A stretch of 64,000 nucleotides of DNA from Anaerococcus vaginalis (GTDB lineage Bacteria > Bacillota > Clostridia > Tissierellales > Peptoniphilaceae), in assembly GCA_018363915.1 (NCBI GenBank), contig JAGZMY010000006.1:62001-126000 (forward strand), read 5' to 3'. A program made the translations under genes and the position numbers. Position 1 is the stretch's first letter. Each line of letters opens with the position of its first letter. The notes beneath the pieces were generated by a model. That model saw nothing but the letters and a program-made list of their open reading frames with translations. It was not told the DNA's origin and made no database searches. Positions 58,749-64,000 of this stretch are shown one piece after another.

Positions 58749-59291
58749 ATGAATAAATTATCTACAAAAAAACTTACATATACAGGACTTTTTATAGCCT
58801 TGGTATTTATTTTTTCAGCATTTTTTCAAATACCACTCAAAACGCCAATGGGAGATACAAGATTTCATTTAGGAAATGCCTTTTGTCTTTTGGGAGGAAT
58901 AATTTTAGGGCCAGGACTTGGAGGACTTGCAGCAGGAGTTGGTTCAGCAATATTTGATTTAACAAATCCACTTTATTTTGCATCAGCACCATTTACATTT
59001 ATAAATAAATTCATGATGGGCTTTGTGGCAGGTTTGATTTTTCACAAAACAAAAATAAAAAATGAAAAAACAAAAGCAGCTCTTGCAGGATTTTTTGGAC
59101 AAATAACCTATATTATTCTTTATTTGTTATACACTTTTATAAAAAATAAAGTTGCAATGGGATTGTCATTTGAAGCAAATATGGTAGAAGTTGTACAAAA
59201 ACTTGGAGTTTCTTCAATAAATGGAGTTATTTCTGTAATAATTACTGCTATTTTTGCAATGGCACTTTTAAAAAGAGTAAAAATGGACTAG
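58749..59291 (+). CDS. ECF transporter S-component (DUF1393-type)
   Basis: 180 residues, six predicted helices. KLTYTGLFIALVFIFSAFF, GDTRFHLGNAFCLLGGIILG and FASAPFTFINKFMMGFVAG are typical of the DUF1393/ECF-ribofla-like group. It gives substrate specificity to a shared ECF energising module (not in this window). A vitamin or nucleobase-type substrate is expected, but the family is uncharacterised. AGGAGGA precedes the ATG. Confidence 0.85.
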   Translation: MNKLSTKKLTYTGLFIALVFIFSAFFQIPLKTPMGDTRFHLGNAFCLLGGIILGPGLGGLAAGVGSAIFDLTNPLYFASAPFTFINKFMMGFVAGLIFHKTKIKNEKTKAALAGFFGQITYIILYLLYTFIKNKVAMGLSFEANMVEVVQKLGVSSINGVISVIITAIFAMALLKRVKMD

Positions 59292-59378
59292 AAATAGTCC
59301 TTTTTTAAATGTAGATTTTTTTATTTTTTAAGCTTAATGTTTTTCTATGATTTACTAAATTACAATTAATTTTTAATA

Positions 59379-59815
59379 CTTCGTTACTAAGGGGACAAAT
59401 TAGGGGACTTTCGATTGTCCCCGCAATTTTTCCCCTTAAACCCCTTTCAACGAACCCCCTTAACCGACCCTTGCAGGGAGCAAAAATTAGAAAGAAACTA
59501 AAGTTTCTTTCAGTTTTTAAATTGATTATCCAAATTTAATAAAGATATAAGCCCAAAATAAATAAATTCTAAGTTCATTAAAAGAGAAAAAATAAACTCA
59601 CTAACGTTCAAACAATTTTTTCTCTAATAATTCACTTGAATTTATAATTATTTTTAAATAGCAATCAAGCTTTAAAAACTTGAAAGAAGCGAAGCTTCTA
59701 ACAAAATTAGCTCCATGCAATGGTCGGTTGCAGGGGGGCAAAAAAGAGGGGTTGTTAGGGGAGAAAAAAGGGGGAGAATCGAAACTCCCCCATTTTCTCC
59801 CCTAACATAACGAAG
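59379..59815. mobile_element. Large palindromic MITE-like element with G-rich arms
   Basis: About 437 bp in which the two halves are imperfect inverted repeats through almost their full length. Ends are CTTCGTTA (59379-59386) and TAACGAAG (59808-59815). Inner paired blocks include TTTCGATT against AATCGAAA and CAACCGACCATTGCA against AACCGACCCTTGCA. The right arm has four G runs (59733-59738, 59748-59751, 59758-59761, 59770-59774) and the left arm has matching C runs. No open reading frame of note; both flanks are A/T-rich. A non-autonomous element or long RNA hairpin. Confidence 0.7.
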
Positions 59816-59946
59816 AATTAATTTAATTAAATAATTTATTTTGTAATTTAAAATTAAAACAAAAATAAAATCAACACCTCTCCCCTTGTTTGGGTATAAT
59901 GTTTAAAGAATGTGTAAGTTAAATTGAAAAAATGAAAGGATTTTAT

Positions 59947-60393
59947 ATGATTTATAAAAGATTTGATGATAAATTAGTTATTAGATTAAAAAAGGGTGAC
60001 AAGCTTGTTGAATCTGTTAGGGAAATTTTGGAAAAGGAAAATGTAAAGGCTGGTTTTTTAACTGGAATTGGTGCTACTGATAATCTTGACATTGGTCTTT
60101 TTGATCCTGAAACTAAGGATTATAAGATAAAAAAATATGAAGAAGATTTAGAAATTGCAAATCTTTGTGGAAATATTTCTAATAAAGACGGTAAGCTTTA
60201 CACTCATTTTCACATCACTTGTGGCAAGGCAAAAACAAATGCTCTTACTGGAGATATTGCAGGAGAAGCAGTTGCTGGTCATTTGAATGAGGCTGTTATT
60301 TCTTTAACTGCGGAAATTTTTGTTACAATTATTGATGGCGATATTAATAGAAAATTTGATGAAGAATTGGGATTAAATTTAATTGAGTTTTAG
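59947..60393 (+). CDS. PPC/DUF296-domain DNA-binding protein
   Basis: 148 residues from ATG 59947, which follows GAAAGGA (59934-59940); an upstream ATG at 59932 overlaps that box. Domain: GFLTGIGATDNLDIGLFDPE, THFHITCGKAKTNALTGDI, AGHLNEAVISLTAEIFVTI, the PD1-like fold found alone in bacteria. Metal-binding His residues are present in HFHI. Bacterial members are of uncertain function. The HAD fusion gene follows with a 1-bp gap. Confidence 0.88.
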   Translation: MIYKRFDDKLVIRLKKGDKLVESVREILEKENVKAGFLTGIGATDNLDIGLFDPETKDYKIKKYEEDLEIANLCGNISNKDGKLYTHFHITCGKAKTNALTGDIAGEAVAGHLNEAVISLTAEIFVTIIDGDINRKFDEELGLNLIEF

Positions 60394-60394
60394 T

Positions 60395-61672
60395 ATGGAT
60401 TATTTTATATTTGATATGGATGGAACTATGTTTGATACGGAAAATTTTTATTATCAAACATGGCGTGAGATTGCAAAAAAGAATAATTTTTCTTTTGAAT
60501 TAGAAGATAAGATTCTTCTATCTGGTAGAAAAATGGATGAATCTATTTCTTATATGGTTGAAAAATTTTCTATGGATAGGCAAAAAGCTGTAGAAATTAG
60601 AAAAGATTTAAATGATTTGAGGGAAGAAAAATTTGGAAAAATTGATTATTCTTTAAAAAAATCTGGTTTGGTGGAATTGTTGGATTATTTGAAAAAAAAT
60701 AATAAGAAACTTGCTCTTGCGTCTTCTTCTGAAAAAGACAGGGTAGATTTTTTGGTTGATAGGGAAGGGGTAAGAAATTATTTTGATTTGATAATTTCTT
60801 CTGATAATATTGTTGAAGGCAAACCAAATCCTGAAATTTTTAATTTTGCTATGGAAAAATTAAATGCTGACAAAAATAAAACTTATATTTTGGAAGATTC
60901 TCTTTCTGGAATAAAAGCTGCGAAGGCAAGCGGTGCTGTGGCAGTTTTGATAGTTGATTTGGACGATAGTGAGCTTATAAAAAATGAAGCAGATTTGGTG
61001 TTTTCATCTTTGGAAGAATTTTTGGATTTTTTAAAAAATAAAAATAATATTGATACAAGAAATAAAGATTTTTCTTTATCTTGCCCATCTTGTAAGGAAA
61101 AATTTACAAAATCTTTGCCTACTGCAATATTTTCTCTTAATGACAAAGATTTTATAGAAAATGTAGGTCTTGTTGAATGTCCATCTTGTAAAAAATTATT
61201 TAAATTAAATTATAGATATGTTTATACAGATAATGACAAAAAATTGATGTTTGTAAATGATCCTAAATTTATCCAAAAAAGAAATCAACTAGCCTTCAAA
61301 TCTTCCCTAAAAATTTTGGATAGGTTAAATAAAAATAAGGCAGAAAATTTTATAATAAGAATGTGCAAAAACGACCTTGATTTGAAGGAAAAAATTTCTA
61401 TTTTCGATGATGGGAAAATTGATAATATAATTGAAATAATGAAGTTTGTCCTAATTCAAAGTCCAGATTTTAAATTTAAAAAAGAAGATATTTTGGCTAT
61501 GCACTATAAAAATAATGAATTTATAATTGTAACAAAAAATGGCAAATTCAAAATGCCATTTGTGGATGATCTTTATCAAACTTTGTATGACAAATATATA
61601 GCCTTTGTTGATGTCAAAGAAACATCAATGATCGACCAAGTTTGGGCGAGAGAAATTGTAAAAGAAATATGA
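60395..61672 (+). CDS. HAD phosphatase fused to a CpXC-type zinc domain
   Basis: 425 residues from ATG 60395. The N-terminal 215 residues form a beta-phosphoglucomutase-like HAD enzyme: nucleophile motif FDMDGTMFD (Asp8/Asp10), LASSSEKDRVDFL, and GKPNPEIFNFAMEKL followed by YILEDSLSGIKAA. From about residue 230 a second domain begins SCPSCKEKF and continues with VECPSCKKLFKLNYRYVYTD, a CpXC-type double C-P-x-C zinc domain. The fusion is unusual. Its stop overlaps the HemZ-like gene (ATGA). Confidence 0.8.
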   Translation: MDYFIFDMDGTMFDTENFYYQTWREIAKKNNFSFELEDKILLSGRKMDESISYMVEKFSMDRQKAVEIRKDLNDLREEKFGKIDYSLKKSGLVELLDYLKKNNKKLALASSSEKDRVDFLVDREGVRNYFDLIISSDNIVEGKPNPEIFNFAMEKLNADKNKTYILEDSLSGIKAAKASGAVAVLIVDLDDSELIKNEADLVFSSLEEFLDFLKNKNNIDTRNKDFSLSCPSCKEKFTKSLPTAIFSLNDKDFIENVGLVECPSCKKLFKLNYRYVYTDNDKKLMFVNDPKFIQKRNQLAFKSSLKILDRLNKNKAENFIIRMCKNDLDLKEKISIFDDGKIDNIIEIMKFVLIQSPDFKFKKEDILAMHYKNNEFIIVTKNGKFKMPFVDDLYQTLYDKYIAFVDVKETSMIDQVWAREIVKEI

Positions 61673-62976
61673 AAATATATTTAGAAAATGAAAATCAAAG
61701 AAAAATTGTATATGATATTTTAAATATTTTTTATGACAAAGAAGATTTTTCTTTTGTTGAAAAAAATCCTGATATATTGATAAAAAATGGACTTATTGAA
61801 AATAAAAATAAGTCCTACTTTTTTGATTCAAATTTAAAATTAAAACAAATTCTTTTTGAAATTTTGGAAAAAGAAAGCAAAAAAACTTCTGATTGGGGAA
61901 TTTTGACAGGGTCAAAACCTTCAAAACTTTTAAAAAATCATAGCTTTGATGATTTGAAAAATATTTATAAGTTAAAAGATAATAAAATCAATTTATTAAA
62001 AGCTATAAAAGAAAGTCAGGACAAATTAAAATTTGATGCAAAAGATTTTAATCTTTATATAAATATTCCATTTTGCCCTCAAAGGTGCAGGTATTGTTCT
62101 TATCCGACTATTGTGTCAAACACAGTAGAAAAAAATCTTTATGTAGATTTTTTATTAGAAGAAATTTCAAAAATTAATTTGCCAAAGAAATTGGATACAA
62201 TTTATCTTGGCGGAGGAACGCCATCAAATTTATCTGTGAAAGATTTGGATAGGATTTTGTCTTTAATCAACGAAAAATTTATTTTCAATGAATTTACACT
62301 TGAAGCAGGCAGGGAAGATACCCTTGACTTTGAAAAATTAGCTTTGTTTAAAGAAAAAAATGTAGGAAGAATTTCCTTAAATCCCCAAACTTTTAGCGTG
62401 AATGTTTTGGAAAATATAAACAGACCAATCAATTTTTATAATTTTGTAAAAATTTATGACTATGCCAAAAAACTTGGTTTTATTGTAAATATGGATTTTA
62501 TAGTTGGACTTTATGGAGAAAACAGGGAAAGTTTTTCTAAAAATTTTGAAATTTTAAAAAAATTAAAGCCAGATAATATAACCTTCCATGCACTGGCTCA
62601 GAAAGTTGGCTCAAAATATTTCGAAGAAAATATAAATGGAAATGAAAGCGAAAGTATAAAAATTGCAAAGGATATAGAAATTTTTACAAAAGAAAATTCC
62701 TACAAGCCCTATTATCTTTATAGGCAAAAAAACATAATAGGAAATTTGGAAAATATTGGATATGAAAAAGAAAATACTTCTCAACGATATAATATTTTAA
62801 TAAATGAAGAGCTTGAAAATATTATAGGCCTTGGCATGAATGCAAATTCAAAATTGATGAATGGAAAGAAATATAGAAATGAGAGAAACCTTAGAGATTA
62901 TTATAAAAATATAGAAAAAGAAATTTATGATAAAAATAAATTAATAGAAAATTTTATTAATAAGCCTATACATTAA
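61669..62976 (+). CDS. HemZ-like radical SAM protein (coproporphyrinogen dehydrogenase family)
   Basis: 435 residues starting at ATG 61669, which overlaps the previous stop. The N-terminal 115 residues are the HemZ-type extra domain (TGSKPSKLL). The radical SAM cluster is NIPFCPQRCRYCSYPT with C-x3-C-x2-C, then YLGGGTPSNLSVKDLDRIL, FTLEAGREDT and NPQTFSVNVLENINRP. The terminal half keeps the HemN-like fold. No other heme genes are present, so true heme synthesis is uncertain; HemW-like or other roles are possible. Confidence 0.85.
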   Translation: MKIYLENENQRKIVYDILNIFYDKEDFSFVEKNPDILIKNGLIENKNKSYFFDSNLKLKQILFEILEKESKKTSDWGILTGSKPSKLLKNHSFDDLKNIYKLKDNKINLLKAIKESQDKLKFDAKDFNLYINIPFCPQRCRYCSYPTIVSNTVEKNLYVDFLLEEISKINLPKKLDTIYLGGGTPSNLSVKDLDRILSLINEKFIFNEFTLEAGREDTLDFEKLALFKEKNVGRISLNPQTFSVNVLENINRPINFYNFVKIYDYAKKLGFIVNMDFIVGLYGENRESFSKNFEILKKLKPDNITFHALAQKVGSKYFEENINGNESESIKIAKDIEIFTKENSYKPYYLYRQKNIIGNLENIGYEKENTSQRYNILINEELENIIGLGMNANSKLMNGKKYRNERNLRDYYKNIEKEIYDKNKLIENFINKPIH

Positions 62977-63048
62977 GGCTTATTTTTATTTTTTAAAATA
63001 TATAATTTTATGTGATAGAATAAAAAGAGAAGAAAGTTAGGAGTGAAT

Positions 63049-63864
63049 ATGGAAAAAAATATAAAACTTGTGGCTATTGACCTTGATGGAACTCTTTTAA
63101 ATTCGGATAAAAAAGTTTCTAGAAAAAATTTTGAAATCATTAAAAAGTTGAGAGATAAGGGGATTTTTGTAGTTATTGCTACTGGAAGGCCTCTTGGTGG
63201 ATTTTCTTGGATACTTGATGATTTGGGATTAAATTCTGATGATGATTATTCTATAACAAATACTGGCTCTCTTATAATTAAAAATAAGGACAAGTCAGAT
63301 GTTTCAAAAAAAATTTTAAGCATGGGAGATTATTTAAATCTTAAAAAGATAATAAACGATAAGCTCCAAATAGGAATTTACAATAAATATAATTTGTACA
63401 GCAATAGTGAAAAGGTAAATAAACATTTTTTATTTGAATCTGAAATTTTAAAAATGCCTATTGAAAAAATTGATGAGAAAGATATGGGTCAAAGGGTTGA
63501 TAGGATTACCATAACTGGAAACAAAGATGCTGTTGATGAGTTTGAAAAAAATTATAATGAAAAACTTTTAAAAACTTATCAAACAGTAAGAAATGTGCCA
63601 GAAGTTTTTGAAGTTTTGCACAAGGAGGCTGACAAGGGTCAGGCTTTAAAAAGATTGTGTGAAATTTTAAATGTAGATTTAAAATCAACGCTTGCTATTG
63701 GCGATTCAAATAATGACAAAACTATGCTAAATATGGCAGGAGTTTCTGCAACTTGTGGAAATGGTAGAGATAGTGTTAAAGAAATGGTTGATATTGTTTC
63801 AAATTATTCAAACGATGAAGACGGAGTTTGTGATATTTTGGAAAAAGTATTTTTTGATAAGTGA
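63049..63864 (+). CDS. Cof-type HAD-IIB phosphatase
   Basis: 271 residues from ATG 63049, with TTAGGAG at 63037-63043. HAD motifs: LVAIDLDGTLLNSDK, ATGRPLGGFSWIL, KRLCEILNVDLKSTLAIGDSNNDKTML. The large C2 cap places it in the Cof/YidA group, which dephosphorylates sugar phosphates, FMN or other small molecules. Single gene. Confidence 0.92.
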   Translation: MEKNIKLVAIDLDGTLLNSDKKVSRKNFEIIKKLRDKGIFVVIATGRPLGGFSWILDDLGLNSDDDYSITNTGSLIIKNKDKSDVSKKILSMGDYLNLKKIINDKLQIGIYNKYNLYSNSEKVNKHFLFESEILKMPIEKIDEKDMGQRVDRITITGNKDAVDEFEKNYNEKLLKTYQTVRNVPEVFEVLHKEADKGQALKRLCEILNVDLKSTLAIGDSNNDKTMLNMAGVSATCGNGRDSVKEMVDIVSNYSNDEDGVCDILEKVFFDK

Positions 63865-63908
63865 AATTGAAAAAAAAGAAAAAACCAGTATTATATGATT
63901 AGTTATTT

Positions 63909-63940
63909 ATGTAAGATTTTTCTAAAATCTTACATATTTT
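63909..63940 (+). terminator. Terminator after the Cof-type gene
   Basis: ATGTAAGATTTT (63909-63920) pairs perfectly with AAAATCTTACAT (63924-63935), then TTTTT. Confidence 0.8.
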
Positions 63941-63984
63941 TATGTTAAAATAAATTTTGTAAAATAAAAAAGATAGGAAGTATT

Positions 63985-64000
63985 ATGAGTAAATTTTGCT
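63985..64000 (+). CDS. Start of a gene cut by the window edge
   Basis: ATG at 63985 follows AGGAAG and reads M-S-K-F-C. Too short to identify; the ribosome site and a -10-like TAAAAT upstream make it a likely gene. Confidence 0.5.

Overview
The window is AT-rich DNA of a Firmicutes type (very A/T-rich intergenic DNA, AGGAGG ribosome sites, TTGACA/TATAAT promoters). Gene content (D-serine and sugar-acid catabolism, pantoate scavenging, FeoAB iron uptake, wall-anchored coiled-coil surface protein, type I-C CRISPR, a gltX-cysS-rlmB-yacP block) fits an anaerobic, fermentative Gram-positive coccus of the Tissierellia/Peptoniphilaceae kind (Anaerococcus, Peptoniphilus, Finegoldia). That placement is inference; no rRNA or tRNA gene is visible.

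Layout. 1-2.6 kb: end of a D-serine dehydratase gene, a GntP-type permease and a D-serine/D-threonine lyase. 2.8-9.2 kb: a PrpR-N regulator with a degenerate AAA+ core, then an acid-sugar operon (two-subunit UxaA-type dehydratase, KdgT permease, DUF1537 kinase, PdxA2 dehydrogenase) with a clear promoter and a 14-bp palindromic operator. 9.4-11.7 kb (minus): panD-panC-panS behind a leader attenuator. 11.9-21.9 kb: complete type I-C CRISPR-Cas locus (cas3, cas5c, cas8c with internal cas11c, cas7c, cas4, cas1, cas2) and a 25-repeat array. 22-30 kb: nitroreductase, then a minus-strand operon for a PTS-imported sugar acid or lactone (PRD regulator, aldolase, EIIA, EIIB, EIIC, DgoD-like dehydratase, PTE-like lactonase). 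30-34 kb: EEP phosphatase, DegV, decayed mobile DNA and orphan small genes. 34-39.5 kb: feoA-feoA-feoB-Cys-rich protein, DUF6110-like protein and a P-type ATPase. 40-43 kb: threonine aldolase, radical SAM protein and a small ABC system. 43-48.6 kb: translation block gltX-cysS-rlmB-yacP ending in an RpoD-like sigma gene where Bacilli have sigH. 48.6-49.1 kb: five tandem hairpin units. 49.6-64 kb: coiled-coil surface protein, EIIC-like transporter, degenerate nucleoside hydrolase, FUSC protein, ABC exporter, ECF S-component, a large palindromic MITE-like element, PPC protein, HAD-CpXC fusion, HemZ-like radical SAM protein and a Cof-type HAD phosphatase.

Most striking finding. In the cas3-cas5c gap, on the minus strand, an extended -10 promoter drives a predicted RNA of about 70 nt. 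It starts at a hairpin plus the exact 11-nt type I-C crRNA 5' handle, carries an 18-nt guide, and ends in a terminator. The guide matches an 18-nt site covering the -10 and start point of the cas5c operon promoter. That site has a 5'-TTC PAM, and the only mismatches are at guide positions 6 and 12, the bases Cascade flips out. This looks like a crRNA-like autorepressor of the cas operon (CreR-like), here in a type I-C system.
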